64,000 nt of DNA from WTJO01 sp965660165 (GCA_965660165.1 CBFHYU010000002.1:1-64000); one strand, 5' to 3'; numbered from the stretch's first letter, positions 51,726 to 61,051 are shown. Notes: a model not told the origin generated them from the sequence alone. Made by a program: numbers and translations.

Positions 51726-53189
51726 ATGAGGCACTTGCCACAATCACCATCTTTTATGCCGCCAGTTTTATTCTGGGGGCTGATTATCGGGCTGAGCATC
51801 TTCAGGCTTGTGATGATACGAATCTCACCGCTAGAATTAGGGGTAGATGAAGCCCAATACTGGTTGTGGGGACAGGAATTAGCCTTTGGCTATTATTCCA
51901 AACCACCTTTAATTGGCTGGTGGCTGGGGCTGTCAGATGCTATGTTTGGCAGCTCTGCTGCCGCCACACGGATTGGCGCGCCCCTGCTTCATCTGGCTAT
52001 TGCGATGCTTATCTATCATACCTGCCTGTTCTTAGATGACAGGCTGGCTGCACAGATTGCCGCCATATTATGGATAAGCCTGCCAATAGTTGGCTTAGGT
52101 AGTTTTGTAATCTCAACTGATAGTTTGATGCTGGTATTTTGGAGTGCAGGGCTTTATTGCATTTCACGCACCCAGCAGGATGCAACGCTAGCACAGCTAA
52201 CATGGTTTGGGCTAGCTGGCCTGATGATCGGGTTTGCAATGCTGGCAAAATATGCCGCTATCTATTTTGCTATCGGGCTAGCAGGGCTTCTGCTTGAAAA
52301 TATTCGGCGTATACATCCTGTTGTTCTTGTAAAACAAGGGGTGGCATTTCTGGCGGGTATGCTGGCGGGGGCAGCCCCCACTCTGATTTGGAATCTGCTA
52401 AACGGATTTGTGACCGTACGACATCTTGGCGAGAATGCCAATCTGGAGGTGCCGCTTTATTCAATTGAACATCTTGTGAGCTTTGTGGGTGCGCAATTTG
52501 CGGTTATTGGGCCTTTTGTTGCGCTGTTGCTGATAGTCCTCAGTATTAACATTCCAGCTGAGCGCAGGAGCGTGCGCTTTCTTCTATGGTTTATCCTGCC
52601 GCCGCTTTGCATCATTATGGTACAGGCCTTTATCAAAGAAGCGAATGCAAATTGGGCAGTAGCAGCCTATCCTGCCGCAATGATAGTGATAGCGATTAGC
52701 CTTCGCCAAAAGCTAGCGCTGGTGCGCTGGCGCATTGCTAGCCACGTTGCCATCGGCGCTAATATGATTATCACATTGCTGGTTGGGGCATGTTTGGGGT
52801 TTGGCAGTTTGGGAATATTTACCCCTGATTCAGACCCGCTTAGACGGCTTAGAGGCTGGTCTGTTCTGGCAGAAGATACCGCCAAGATAGCTACTGAAAC
52901 TGGCGCGCAATCCATCCTTGCATCTAGCAGAGCGTCTGCCGCCGCCCTTAGCTGGAAACTAGCAGATACCAGCTTTGATATTGTCGTGCCTGCACCAATT
53001 GGCGCGCCATCAAACCATTATCAGCGTAGCATGCCGCTGAGAGATGAGACAGCACGCCCGATTATCGCCATTACCGATATTGGCAACCCCCCCGAACAGC
53101 GTGATGGCTGGCAAGGGCCTATTGGCACCTCTTCAACACAAATTAGCGCAAATAGAAAACGGGAATATCACGTCTGGCTATTGCCATGA
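51726..53189 (+). CDS. GT39 family glycosyltransferase, ArnT/PMT-like
   Basis: 487 residues with about ten membrane segments. The N-terminal luminal-loop motif is VDEAQYWLWGQELAFGYYSKPPLIGWW, i.e. the D-E-A-x-Y catalytic site of the PMT/ArnT family. It uses a polyprenyl-phosphate sugar to modify an envelope lipid or protein. The ATG at 51726 is favoured because it starts just before the first hydrophobic helix; the open frame extends 35 codons upstream without coding character. The 3' end overlaps convergent mntR by 22 nt. Confidence 0.87.
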   Translation: MRHLPQSPSFMPPVLFWGLIIGLSIFRLVMIRISPLELGVDEAQYWLWGQELAFGYYSKPPLIGWWLGLSDAMFGSSAAATRIGAPLLHLAIAMLIYHTCLFLDDRLAAQIAAILWISLPIVGLGSFVISTDSLMLVFWSAGLYCISRTQQDATLAQLTWFGLAGLMIGFAMLAKYAAIYFAIGLAGLLLENIRRIHPVVLVKQGVAFLAGMLAGAAPTLIWNLLNGFVTVRHLGENANLEVPLYSIEHLVSFVGAQFAVIGPFVALLLIVLSINIPAERRSVRFLLWFILPPLCIIMVQAFIKEANANWAVAAYPAAMIVIAISLRQKLALVRWRIASHVAIGANMIITLLVGACLGFGSLGIFTPDSDPLRRLRGWSVLAEDTAKIATETGAQSILASSRASAAALSWKLADTSFDIVVPAPIGAPSNHYQRSMPLRDETARPIIAITDIGNPPEQRDGWQGPIGTSSTQISANRKREYHVWLLP

Positions 53190-53608
53190 GCTAACACAAA
53201 TTCTTTGAATTTTTCTAGTGTCTGAGGGCTGACATGATGCTCAACGCCTTCTGCATCCTGTTCAGCAGTTTCTGCATCAACCCCTATTGAAATTAGAAAG
53301 CTTCTGACTATCTCGTGACGTTCTTTGCAATCTAGGGCTAATGCCTGACCTGCTTCTGTTAAGAAAATTGACCGATACGGGCGCGCTGTTACCAGCCCAT
53401 CTTTCTGTAGTCTCTGTACAGTCGCATTTACTGTGGGCGCAGTGACCCCAAAGCGTGCGGCGAGATCAACTGCCCGTGCTTCACCGATTTCGGCAATGAG
53501 TTCGGCGATCATCTCGACATAATCTTCTGCTACCTCAGATTGATGTGCCTTTCTGATACGATCAAATTTGACCACACTATCGGAAATCTGTTTATCCATA
53601 TCATTCAT
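53168..53608 (-). CDS. mntR: MntR/DtxR family manganese-responsive regulator
   Basis: 146 residues from the ATG at 53608 (an upstream ATG at 53626 would add six residues). DtxR-type winged helix with EDYVEMIAELIAEIGEARAVDLAARFGVTAPTVNATVQRLQKDGLV, then the dimerisation/metal domain with KERHEIVRSFLISIGV and DAEGVEHHVS, whose Glu and His match MntR metal ligands. It represses Mn/Fe transporter genes when metal is bound; none is encoded here. An inverted repeat upstream may be its own operator. Confidence 0.9.
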   Translation of the reverse strand: MNDMDKQISDSVVKFDRIRKAHQSEVAEDYVEMIAELIAEIGEARAVDLAARFGVTAPTVNATVQRLQKDGLVTARPYRSIFLTEAGQALALDCKERHEIVRSFLISIGVDAETAEQDAEGVEHHVSPQTLEKFKEFVLAHGNSQT

Positions 53609-53655
53609 CACAGGACAGCATACCACGCTATGAGGTTATTTAACTTCGAATAAAG

Positions 53656-53672
53656 CTAACGTAAAAAGTTAG
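53656..53672. promoter_or_regulatory. Inverted repeat upstream of mntR
   Basis: CTAACGTAAAAAGTTAG has 5-bp arms with 7-nt spacing. It lies about 50 nt upstream of the mntR start in the divergent 53609-53860 region, which otherwise holds no gene I accept. It does not match the E. coli MntR box. Confidence 0.35.
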
Positions 53673-53860
53673 ACGAGGCAAAGTTTTTTGTTAATTCTTC
53701 TAATTCTTGGCGATATGATGATAGCAGACTTGACCGTCATTAGACTTTGGGGCATGACTGCGTTGCGATAGAATTGTTCTAATTTATCATTAGCCATTAC
53801 TGGCAAAAATAATCCTCTGGTGATATATTTACCTTTTTCGTACAGGCAAGGAGAGGCAAG

Positions 53861-54181
53861 ATGAGTGAGCTTAAACATCTGGATGAAGACACAGAAATTG
53901 CATTACAGGCTGCCGCATTCAGGGCGCTGAGAGAACATTTGCAAACACGCACCGATGTACAGAATATCGATATGATGAATCTAGCAGGATTCTGCAGAAA
54001 CTGCCTGTCACGCTGGGTTCAGGAAGAAGCTGAACGCAACGGCATGACCATAAGTAAGGCTGATGCGCGTGAATATGTCTATGGTATGCCTTTTGATGAC
54101 TGGAAATCCCGCTATCAGACTGAGGCAACAGATGCCCAAAAACAGGCATTTGCACGCACCCATTCTCATAAGGAAGATTAG
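53861..54181 (+). CDS. DUF1244 family protein
   Basis: 106 residues. DUF1244 hallmarks are ALQAAAFRALREHLQTRTDVQNIDMMNLAGFCRNCLSRW and the YVYGMPFDDWKSRYQ block. Cytoplasmic, mostly helical; function is unknown. A perfect AAGGAG lies 9 nt upstream of the ATG. It is the first gene of a DUF1244-gapR-pyrF operon, with 2 nt to gapR. Confidence 0.9.
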   Translation: MSELKHLDEDTEIALQAAAFRALREHLQTRTDVQNIDMMNLAGFCRNCLSRWVQEEAERNGMTISKADAREYVYGMPFDDWKSRYQTEATDAQKQAFARTHSHKED

Positions 54182-54183
54182 AG

Positions 54184-54429
54184 ATGAGCCTATCCCCATC
54201 AACAAGCGCTGAGCAGCTTGTGCAATATCTTGAACGCATTGAACGGCTTGAAGAAGAAAAAAAGGCGCTTATGGCTGATATGAAAGATATTTATTCAGAA
54301 GCAAAAGCAACTGGATTTGATACCAAAACCATGAGACAGCTTATTAAAATGCGGGCAATGGATAAAGATGCCCTTGCTGAACAAGATGATTTGCTAGACA
54401 CATATCGTGAGGCAGTCGGGCTAAGATAA
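54184..54429 (+). CDS. gapR: GapR nucleoid-associated protein (DUF2312/UPF0335)
   Basis: 81 residues. Core signature YLERIERLEEEKKALMADMKDIYSEAKATGFDTKTMRQLIKMR is the GapR/UPF0335 motif. GapR binds overtwisted AT-rich DNA and supports replication and cell division in Alphaproteobacteria. Length and coiled-coil pattern match the family. Its stop overlaps the pyrF start (TAATG), so the two are coupled. Confidence 0.95.
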   Translation: MSLSPSTSAEQLVQYLERIERLEEEKKALMADMKDIYSEAKATGFDTKTMRQLIKMRAMDKDALAEQDDLLDTYREAVGLR

Positions 54430-55337
54430 TGAGCGGCTTTGGCGCAAATTTGCATCTTAAAATTGCTGAATTTGGCACTCCGCTTTGTGTCGGAATCGAC
54501 CCTCATCCAGATATTATGCCAGCATTATTTGGGGGCGGTGAGCAGGATTTGCGATCCCAAGAGGCCGCTGATAATTTAGAGAAATTCTGTGATGCCATGC
54601 TGGCAGGTATTTCAGGGCATGCAGGTATCATCAAGCCGCAAATTGCCTTTTTTGAAGCCTATGGCGGGCACGGGTTTGAGATTCTGCAATCGCTGTCATC
54701 ACGCGCACATAATGCAGGCATGCTGGTGATTATGGATGCCAAGCGAGGTGATATTGGCTCAACAGCCAAAGCCTATGCAAGAGGCTGGCTTGGCGCTGAT
54801 TCTGCCTTTGGAGCAGATGCGCTGACGGTCAACCCCTATTTGGGAGCAGATAGCATCACACCCTTTTCTGAGCGCGCTATTGAAACAGGCGCTGGGCTGT
54901 TTGTACTTGCCAGAACCTCTAATAAAGGTAGTGCTGATCTTCAGGCACGCTTATCTGACGGGCACAAAATCTGGGAGCATGTGGCAAATATGCTAAGCCC
55001 TTTTGTAAATGCAGCGCATGAGACAGATGCTATTCTGTCGTCTATTGGGGTTGTTATTGGCGCTACTGGCCCGCAAGATGCCAAAATATTACGCAAAATT
55101 CTGCCTACAGCGCCCTTTTTGATACCAGGTTATGGCGCACAAGGCGCAAGCGCATCAGAAGCATCAGCAGGTCTATTTATGAAAAATGGCCAGCTTACGG
55201 GCGGTATTATCAATGCCTCTCGTGCTATCAGCCATAATCAGCCAGCACGAAACGCAACAAGTGCAGAGCAATTTATCAATGCTGTTACAGATGCCATTAT
55301 CACCGCAAAAGCGGAAATCGCAACAAATCAGCCTTAG
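54429..55337 (+). CDS. pyrF: Orotidine 5'-phosphate decarboxylase (type 2)
   Basis: 302 residues. The active-site motif MDAKRGDIGSTA (D-x-K-R-x-D) sits near residue 100. CVGIDPHPDIMP and the KPQIAFFEAYG segment complete the OMP decarboxylase site, and the C-terminal IPGYGAQGA phosphate-binding loop is intact. The length and the GDIGSTA pattern define the type 2 subfamily. It carries out the last step of UMP synthesis. Confidence 0.96.
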   Translation: MSGFGANLHLKIAEFGTPLCVGIDPHPDIMPALFGGGEQDLRSQEAADNLEKFCDAMLAGISGHAGIIKPQIAFFEAYGGHGFEILQSLSSRAHNAGMLVIMDAKRGDIGSTAKAYARGWLGADSAFGADALTVNPYLGADSITPFSERAIETGAGLFVLARTSNKGSADLQARLSDGHKIWEHVANMLSPFVNAAHETDAILSSIGVVIGATGPQDAKILRKILPTAPFLIPGYGAQGASASEASAGLFMKNGQLTGGIINASRAISHNQPARNATSAEQFINAVTDAIITAKAEIATNQP

Positions 55338-55342
55338 GCGCA

Positions 55343-56113
55343 TTAGTCAGTAGCAAAGCTAATCCCCCTAATTTCTGCCATCAGCGTTGCCTTGCTATCA
55401 TCTGTATCTGCTGAGATCGCCACATATAATAATGGTGAGGGCGCATAGCCAAACAGCGCTTTGAAATCGTCACGCAGATTGACAGAATGAGATAGCCAGA
55501 CCCCTTCTGGCTGGGAGGGGCGTGACAGGATTTTTGAATAGCCAGCCTTGCCAGTATAGGGGTTTTCAAACCAATCATCTGTATCTGGCTTTCCGCCCCA
55601 TAAATAGGTAATTAGCCTAGCTGGTGTATCTTTGCCTTTCGTGGCTTCGAGTAGCGGCCTGCTTAATTTTTCTTTCAGGCTGGCATGTTTTGGGTCATAG
55701 GCAAATGCAAAATAAATCGACAAAATGCGATCATCGCCGCCCTTCTTAGATAAATCTGTTGAAACAGCATCACCAAAGCGCCGCCATTCAAACCTCAAAA
55801 TAGGTGTTTTATCAAGATCAATCTCGGCTGTCTCAAATGGGAAATAAGCAACAGACACGCTATTTTCAGAACGCAATCGAACTGTCTGACCAGCCAGCTC
55901 ATCTGCTGTCTGGGCAAGGGTAAAGTGATTCGCATTAAGACCATCAAATGTGATTTCCTGCCAGCCAGCTATTTTCATTTGCTGATCTAGAGCGGCTGAT
56001 GCAGATACTGGCATCAGTGCAAAAAATAGCAAAAACACAAATATGTTTTCAGTCGCTATACGGCGTATAATAAGGCAAATCACCCTTGTCTTAACTATCT
56101 GTATTTTATTCAT
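55343..56113 (-). CDS. DUF3047 family exported protein
   Basis: 256 residues with a long N-terminal hydrophobic signal (residues 22-41) and ASA-A cleavage. DUF3047 hallmarks include LRFEWRRFGDAVSTDLSKKGGDDRILSIYFAF and ITYLWGGKPDTDDWFENPYTGKAGYSKIL. The product is probably periplasmic and beta-rich, of unknown function. It converges with pyrF with 5 nt between stops. The upstream 261 nt to the cold-shock gene hold no other gene. Confidence 0.9.
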   Translation of the reverse strand: MNKIQIVKTRVICLIIRRIATENIFVFLLFFALMPVSASAALDQQMKIAGWQEITFDGLNANHFTLAQTADELAGQTVRLRSENSVSVAYFPFETAEIDLDKTPILRFEWRRFGDAVSTDLSKKGGDDRILSIYFAFAYDPKHASLKEKLSRPLLEATKGKDTPARLITYLWGGKPDTDDWFENPYTGKAGYSKILSRPSQPEGVWLSHSVNLRDDFKALFGYAPSPLLYVAISADTDDSKATLMAEIRGISFATD

Positions 56114-56320
56114 TTTCTTATCATTTCATCAGGTGTGTGTAAATTTTAATTTGGCGCTAATATCTAGATATTCTACAGCCCAATTTAATAGCAGATCAGC
56201 AGGCAACAAAATAATGCTTCTGCTTATTTTTGAAAAAAATATCTTGGATCAAAACCTTAATGATCGCAACTTTTATAGTTGTATATTATAATTTTTTTTC
56301 TAGTATTTTTCGACAACTTT

Positions 56321-56347
56321 CAGCATAAGGCAAGACTATTTATGCTG
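56321..56347 (+). promoter_or_regulatory. Stem-loop in the leader of the double cold-shock gene
   Basis: CAGCATAA pairs with TTATGCTG (8 bp, perfect) around an 11-nt loop, 27 nt before the ATG. It lies in an unusually AT-rich leader with a run of eight T upstream. Cold-shock leaders often contain structures that change with temperature, so this is a candidate thermosensor. Confidence 0.45.
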
Positions 56348-56374
56348 AGATGCTAAAGGCAGTGAGATATAGCT

Positions 56375-56854
56375 ATGGTGAGTATAGAACAAGGAGCTGG
56401 CAAAATCATTTGGTACAATGAGCGCAAGGGATATGGATTCGTCAAATTTGGAGATGATGAAGTATTTTTGCATCATTCCGCATTAGATGAATTTGGTATC
56501 GAAACAGTATATGCAGGGGATGATATTGTTGCAGATGTCACAGAAAATGGTCGTGGTGCGATGATTTCAAATGTATATGCTGTTCAGCGGCAAAAGGCAG
56601 CAACAGCAACAGAAGATGGCGAATTGCTGGAAAATGAAATTCGCGGCATTGTTAAATTCTTCAATATTGAAAAAGGATATGGATTTATCGAAGTTGGCGA
56701 ATCAGAAAGAGATGTCTTTGTGCATCTGCGCACGCTTCGGAATTGTGGCATCCACAATCTAAGAGAAGGCCAGACCTTGCTTATTGTCGTGGATGATGAA
56801 GGTAAAGGGCCACAAGCAAAAGGTGTGCGTCTTATCCAGCCTCGAAATCCCTAA
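56375..56854 (+). CDS. Cold-shock protein with two CSD domains
   Basis: 159 residues containing two cold-shock domains. Domain 1 (residues ~6-70) has GKIIWYNERKGYGFVKF and VFLHHSAL (RNP1/RNP2-like). Domain 2 (~88-155) has RGIVKFFNIEKGYGFIEV and VFVHLRTLR. Single-domain Csp is about 70 residues; the duplicated form is common in Alphaproteobacteria. It binds single-stranded nucleic acid as an RNA chaperone. The aromatic RNP residues Trp/Tyr/Phe are present in domain 1; domain 2 has Phe in place of Trp. Confidence 0.95.
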   Translation: MVSIEQGAGKIIWYNERKGYGFVKFGDDEVFLHHSALDEFGIETVYAGDDIVADVTENGRGAMISNVYAVQRQKAATATEDGELLENEIRGIVKFFNIEKGYGFIEVGESERDVFVHLRTLRNCGIHNLREGQTLLIVVDDEGKGPQAKGVRLIQPRNP

Positions 56855-56979
56855 GATATAGAATCTTGTGTCTGGCGCTTGCTTTGCGCATATTGCCCTC
56901 ACAGCTTTCTTAGCTTGCCCAACTACAAGACTGGCGATAAGCTCTCCTTCATAGACGATACCTCATTGGTCTATGGACC

Positions 56980-58263
56980 ATGTCATTTCGGTGTATTGTT
57001 GAGGTAATGTGTGTTCTGGAGAGAGTTTTGGATACATCAGACAAGATGCAATCACGCTGGCTAGCTATTCTTATTGCTTGCTCATTTCTTGTAATTATCA
57101 CAATGGGAATCAGGCAGGGATTTGGCCTGTTCTTATTGCCGATAACAGAAGCGCTTGGCTCTGGCAGAGAAGTATTCTCGCTTTCTATGGCTTTACAAAA
57201 TCTGATCTGGGGTATTGTCTCACCGATTGCTGGCGGGTTTGCTGATAAATATGGTAGTGCAAAAGTCGCGCTTTTTGGCACGGTAAGCTATGCGCTGGGT
57301 CTGGTCATTATGGGCAGTATTGTCTCAGCAGAAGGGCTTATCTGGGGGCAATTGATGATCGGTATCGGGCTGGGCAGTGCAGGCATGTCTATTGCGCTTG
57401 GCGCGGTAGGCAAGGCGGTAAGCAATGAGCGGCGCACATTGGCATTAGGGCTTGTAACCTCGCTTGGATCATTTGGCCAATTTGCGATGTTGCCTGTCAC
57501 TCAGTTTATGCTTGAGGGATATGGCTGGCAACTTGCGCTAATTATGCTGTCTGTTATTTCGTCCAGCATGCTTGCGTCGTGTTTTATCTTGCATAGACAG
57601 CTTAAAAAAGAACAGCAGGTCAGCACCTCAACATTAGCTGCATTATCTGTCAAAGATGCGCTAGATAAAGCATCACATAGCCGAAATTTTATCCTTCTTA
57701 CGGTCGGATTTTTTGTGTGCGGCATCCAGATTGTCTTTATCGGCACGCATTTGCCTACCTATATTCAGGATTCTGGACTTGATGCACGTGTTGCTAGCTG
57801 GGCATTATCCATGGTGGGGCTGTTTAATATTATTGGCTCATTTCTGGCGGGCTGGCTGGCTAGTTTCATGCGAAAAAGCAGGATGCTAGCCTGTATCTAT
57901 TTGCTTCGCTCAGTGGTGATGGTTTGGTTTATTATGATTGAGCCAACACCCTTTTCTGCCATTGCCTTTGGGGCTATGATGGGGCTGTTATGGCTTAGTA
58001 CAGTGCCCCTTACAAGCTCGCTGATTGTGGTGTTTTTTGGTCCGGCCTTTTTATCAATGCTCTATGGCGTTAGCTTTTTATCGCATCAGATCGGCTCATT
58101 TTTGGGGGCATGGCTTGGCGGCTGGATTTATGACCATCTCGGCTCGTATGATCTGATGTGGCAAATTGTGATCGCAACAGGCGGTTTTGCCTTCATTATT
58201 AACTGGTTAATCACAGAGGCAAAGCCCCCTTCAGCTCGCCAGCCCTCTACTCAGCCAGCTTAG
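56980..58263 (+). CDS. MFS transporter
   Basis: 427 residues from ATG 56980. A start at the TTG of 57028, which follows GGAGAGAG by 6 nt and begins just before the first helix, is equally likely. Twelve membrane segments are predicted. The GMRQGFGLFLLPI-like first helix (here GIRQGFGLFLLPI) and the ADKYGSAKVALFG loop (motif A-like) mark the OFA/monocarboxylate-type branch. Substrate is unknown. It converges with trxB, with 4 nt between stops. Confidence 0.87.
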   Translation: MSFRCIVEVMCVLERVLDTSDKMQSRWLAILIACSFLVIITMGIRQGFGLFLLPITEALGSGREVFSLSMALQNLIWGIVSPIAGGFADKYGSAKVALFGTVSYALGLVIMGSIVSAEGLIWGQLMIGIGLGSAGMSIALGAVGKAVSNERRTLALGLVTSLGSFGQFAMLPVTQFMLEGYGWQLALIMLSVISSSMLASCFILHRQLKKEQQVSTSTLAALSVKDALDKASHSRNFILLTVGFFVCGIQIVFIGTHLPTYIQDSGLDARVASWALSMVGLFNIIGSFLAGWLASFMRKSRMLACIYLLRSVVMVWFIMIEPTPFSAIAFGAMMGLLWLSTVPLTSSLIVVFFGPAFLSMLYGVSFLSHQIGSFLGAWLGGWIYDHLGSYDLMWQIVIATGGFAFIINWLITEAKPPSARQPSTQPA

Positions 58264-58267
58264 GCTA

Positions 58268-59203
58268 CTAGCTTCGCGACGAAAGCCAGCGTTCAGCATC
58301 AAGCGCTGCCATACAGCCCATGCCTGCGGCGGTCACTGCCTGACGATAGATTTTATCAACACAATCGCCTGCGGCGAACACACCTTCCACAGATGTGCGG
58401 GTGCTTCCCTGATCCACAATAATATAGCCTTCATCATCAAGTGTTACCGCATTTGCAAAAGCAGAGGTGGCAGGGTCATGCCCAATCGCCACAAAACAGC
58501 CATGTGCGGGGATTTCCAGCATCTCTTCGCCAGTGGTAGAGGCTAGCCTGACATGGCTGACCCCTGCATCATCACCGATAATTTCGTCAACTACCCTGTT
58601 CCAGCAAATCGTGACTTTTGGATGGTTAAACAACCTATCTTGCATAATTTGTTCTGCCCTTAGGCTGTCACGCCGATGCACCAGCGTAACTGATGAGCAG
58701 ATATTGGCCAGATACAGCGCTTCTTCAACTGCCGTATTGCCGCCGCCAACAACCACAACATCTTTTTCGCGATAGAAAAACCCGTCACAGGTAGCACAGG
58801 CAGACACCCCCCGACCGTTAAATTTTGTCTCGCTTTCAAGCCCAAGCCATCGTGCCTGCGCACCTGTTGCCAGCACAATCGTATCTGCGGTGATCCGCGC
58901 GCCTGAATCACAATGGATTGTATAGGGATGGGTCTCTGTTTCGATTGACGTCACCAGATCATAGCTGATTCTGGCACCAACATTTTCAGCCTGCGCCTGC
59001 ATTTCCTGCATCAGCCAAGGGCCTTGCACAACATCTGCAAAGCCAGGATAATTTTCAACATCAGTGGTAATGGTCAATTGCCCGCCCGGTTGCAACCCAG
59101 CAATCACTACAGGCTTCATATTTGCACGTGCGGCATAAATCGCTGCGGTTAGACCTGCTGCACCTGCCCCTATAATGACGATATGCTCATGACTTTCTGA
59201 CAT
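58268..59203 (-). CDS. trxB: Thioredoxin reductase
   Basis: 311 residues. FAD motif GAGAAGLTAAIYAARA at the N-terminus, redox CATC at residues 136-139 in SACATCDGFFYR, NADPH motif VVGGGNTAVEEALYL and the C-terminal FAD segment GVFAAGDCVDKIYRQAVTAAGMGC. It reduces thioredoxin with NADPH in the cytoplasm. The gene is single, with a divergent promoter region of 87 nt to the M23 peptidase gene. Confidence 0.97.
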   Translation of the reverse strand: MSESHEHIVIIGAGAAGLTAAIYAARANMKPVVIAGLQPGGQLTITTDVENYPGFADVVQGPWLMQEMQAQAENVGARISYDLVTSIETETHPYTIHCDSGARITADTIVLATGAQARWLGLESETKFNGRGVSACATCDGFFYREKDVVVVGGGNTAVEEALYLANICSSVTLVHRRDSLRAEQIMQDRLFNHPKVTICWNRVVDEIIGDDAGVSHVRLASTTGEEMLEIPAHGCFVAIGHDPATSAFANAVTLDDEGYIIVDQGSTRTSVEGVFAAGDCVDKIYRQAVTAAGMGCMAALDAERWLSSRS

Positions 59204-59290
59204 TGTAACGTGACCCTAGCATTTTGAAGATTGGAAATTTAGTATATGATATATCTCTGATGTAAACGTGATTAGGGGCGGTATTGTCAA

Positions 59291-60178
59291 GTGGTGAGCG
59301 CACGAATCTATGCCCAGATAGCTATCTTTTTTATTTCGCTTGGCGGCATCATGCCGTCAATAGCAATATCAGCAGAGCAAGGCGTTCGCTATCAGCTAGT
59401 AAGAGGCCACGCAATTCAAGGTGATATGCTGGTCTATCAAACAGAGGCTGGCACAAAGGTGATGCAAGATGGCACTGAAATCGCTATCTCCGAAAATGGC
59501 TATTTTGCGATTGGGTTTCATCATAGTGATGATGCGCCGCGCACCATCACGCTAAGTCATAATGGGGATAAATCTAGCTTTACGCTAACCCCCGAATTAC
59601 GGACATATCAGATAGAGCGTATTGACGGCCTTGCCTCAAATATGGTTACGCCTGAACAGGCGGTTCTAGATAGAATTTCGCAAGATAGGCAAGATGTGAT
59701 AACTGCCAGAGGCCATCTTAGCATAGGTGAAGATAGCTTTATCAATGGGCTTGACTGGCCAGTGACAGGCAGAGTTACAGGGATTTATGGAAGCAGGCGA
59801 ATCTTGAACGGCTCAGAAAGACAGCCTCATTACGGTATTGATATTGCGGTGCCTACTGGCACAGCTATTCGAGCATCAGCAGATGGCATAGTCAGGCTAG
59901 CGCATGATCTATATTTCACGGGCGGAACCATCATCATTGATCATGGCTTTAAGCTAAATACAACCTATTCGCACCTGTCCCAAATTATCGTGGCGCCAAA
60001 CCAAGCAGTAAAGCGAGGTGAGGTGATTGGCATTGCAGGGTCAAGTGGCAGATCGACAGGCCCTCATCTTGACTGGCGCGTTAATCTTGGCACAAAGCGG
60101 CTTGATCCTGAACGTGTCGCTCATCTTCCAGATCACCCCTCACCCAAACCAAGACCAACACAAACAGCACCAAAATAG
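59291..60178 (+). CDS. M23 family metallopeptidase, exported
   Basis: 295 residues from GTG 59291. Residues 1-28 are a signal peptide ending ISA-E. Residues ~155-280 form the LytM/M23 domain: H180 and D184 in HYGID, the catalytic-type H228 in YSHLS, and the third ligand region GPHLDW (H259-L-D261). The last motif is normally H-x-H, so the second His is Asp here. It may hydrolyse peptidoglycan crosslinks or regulate an amidase. Its stop is 66 nt before the DUF3108 gene. Confidence 0.88.
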   Translation: MVSARIYAQIAIFFISLGGIMPSIAISAEQGVRYQLVRGHAIQGDMLVYQTEAGTKVMQDGTEIAISENGYFAIGFHHSDDAPRTITLSHNGDKSSFTLTPELRTYQIERIDGLASNMVTPEQAVLDRISQDRQDVITARGHLSIGEDSFINGLDWPVTGRVTGIYGSRRILNGSERQPHYGIDIAVPTGTAIRASADGIVRLAHDLYFTGGTIIIDHGFKLNTTYSHLSQIIVAPNQAVKRGEVIGIAGSSGRSTGPHLDWRVNLGTKRLDPERVAHLPDHPSPKPRPTQTAPK

Positions 60179-60244
60179 TATGCCTTGCGTAAAAACAAGT
60201 AATAGCAAGAACTGCTAGGAAAATATCTGGCATTTAGGGAGCAT

Positions 60245-61048
60245 GTGGTGCTGTCAGCATTGAGATATCATAAAAATAATGTCTGTTTTCTGCTTACGAT
60301 AATGGTGATATGCGCAAGCGCTCAGGCTATCGCACGCGAGCGCTTTGAGGTGAGATATCTGGTGCAATGGGCAAACTTCAATCTAGGTGAGACACGCGCT
60401 AACTGGCACTTTGATGATGATAGAGTTGTGATGCGTGGCACCTCAAAAGCCAGAGGCATGTTTTCTAGATTTGCCGATTATGAGGGCATGGTCACGCTAG
60501 AGGCTCGTAAAACACATACACGCTGGCAAGCTGAAACGCTGTTTTTATCTAGCAGTGATGGGGATGAGATTAGACAGGCACGTTCTGAATGGTCAGAAGA
60601 TGGCACGTATGTAATCACAACCACCAGCCCTGAGCTTGACCTTGATACCTATTTTGAGCTTACAGACGAGATGAGACAGAATGTAACTGCCCCTTTCACC
60701 GCCATGCTGGATATGCTGGCAAGGCTAGAGGATGGGGGCGCGTGTGAAGGGCAGTTTGAGATTTATGATGGCTGGCGCAGGGCAACATTATCATTTGCTG
60801 ATCTAGGCACAACCACGCTTGAAGCAGATAGACCTTTCGGCTATTCAGGTGAGGCCAGAATTTGCGGCATTATCTCAAAGCCGCTTGGCGGACATAGGCG
60901 AGTATCACGCTTTAGAAATACATCCCCCGAATTTGATGATATTAAAGCCTATATCGCCGCGCCCTTTGGCAAGCGGCTTATGCCAGTGCGCATAGAAATA
61001 GACCTGCCCATAGGCTCAGTTATTGTCAGGCTGGATACAGGTAGATAG
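60245..61048 (+). CDS. DUF3108 family exported protein
   Basis: 267 residues. An N-terminal hydrophobic segment (~residues 13-29, cut near AQA-I) is a signal peptide. The DUF3108 body contains EVRYLVQWANFNLGETRANWHF and the PEFDDIKAYIAAPFGKRLMPVRIEIDLPIGSVIV C-terminal beta segments typical of an all-beta periplasmic or outer-membrane associated protein. Start is GTG at 60245, with AGGGAG just upstream. Two further in-frame start codons follow directly. Function is unknown. Confidence 0.85.
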   Translation: MVLSALRYHKNNVCFLLTIMVICASAQAIARERFEVRYLVQWANFNLGETRANWHFDDDRVVMRGTSKARGMFSRFADYEGMVTLEARKTHTRWQAETLFLSSSDGDEIRQARSEWSEDGTYVITTTSPELDLDTYFELTDEMRQNVTAPFTAMLDMLARLEDGGACEGQFEIYDGWRRATLSFADLGTTTLEADRPFGYSGEARICGIISKPLGGHRRVSRFRNTSPEFDDIKAYIAAPFGKRLMPVRIEIDLPIGSVIVRLDTGR

Positions 61049-61051
61049 CAG

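Noticed and set aside
53669..53878. 69-codon open frame on the minus strand between mntR and DUF1244
   Set aside because: No ribosome-binding site, atypical amino-acid make-up, and it covers the promoter region of DUF1244.
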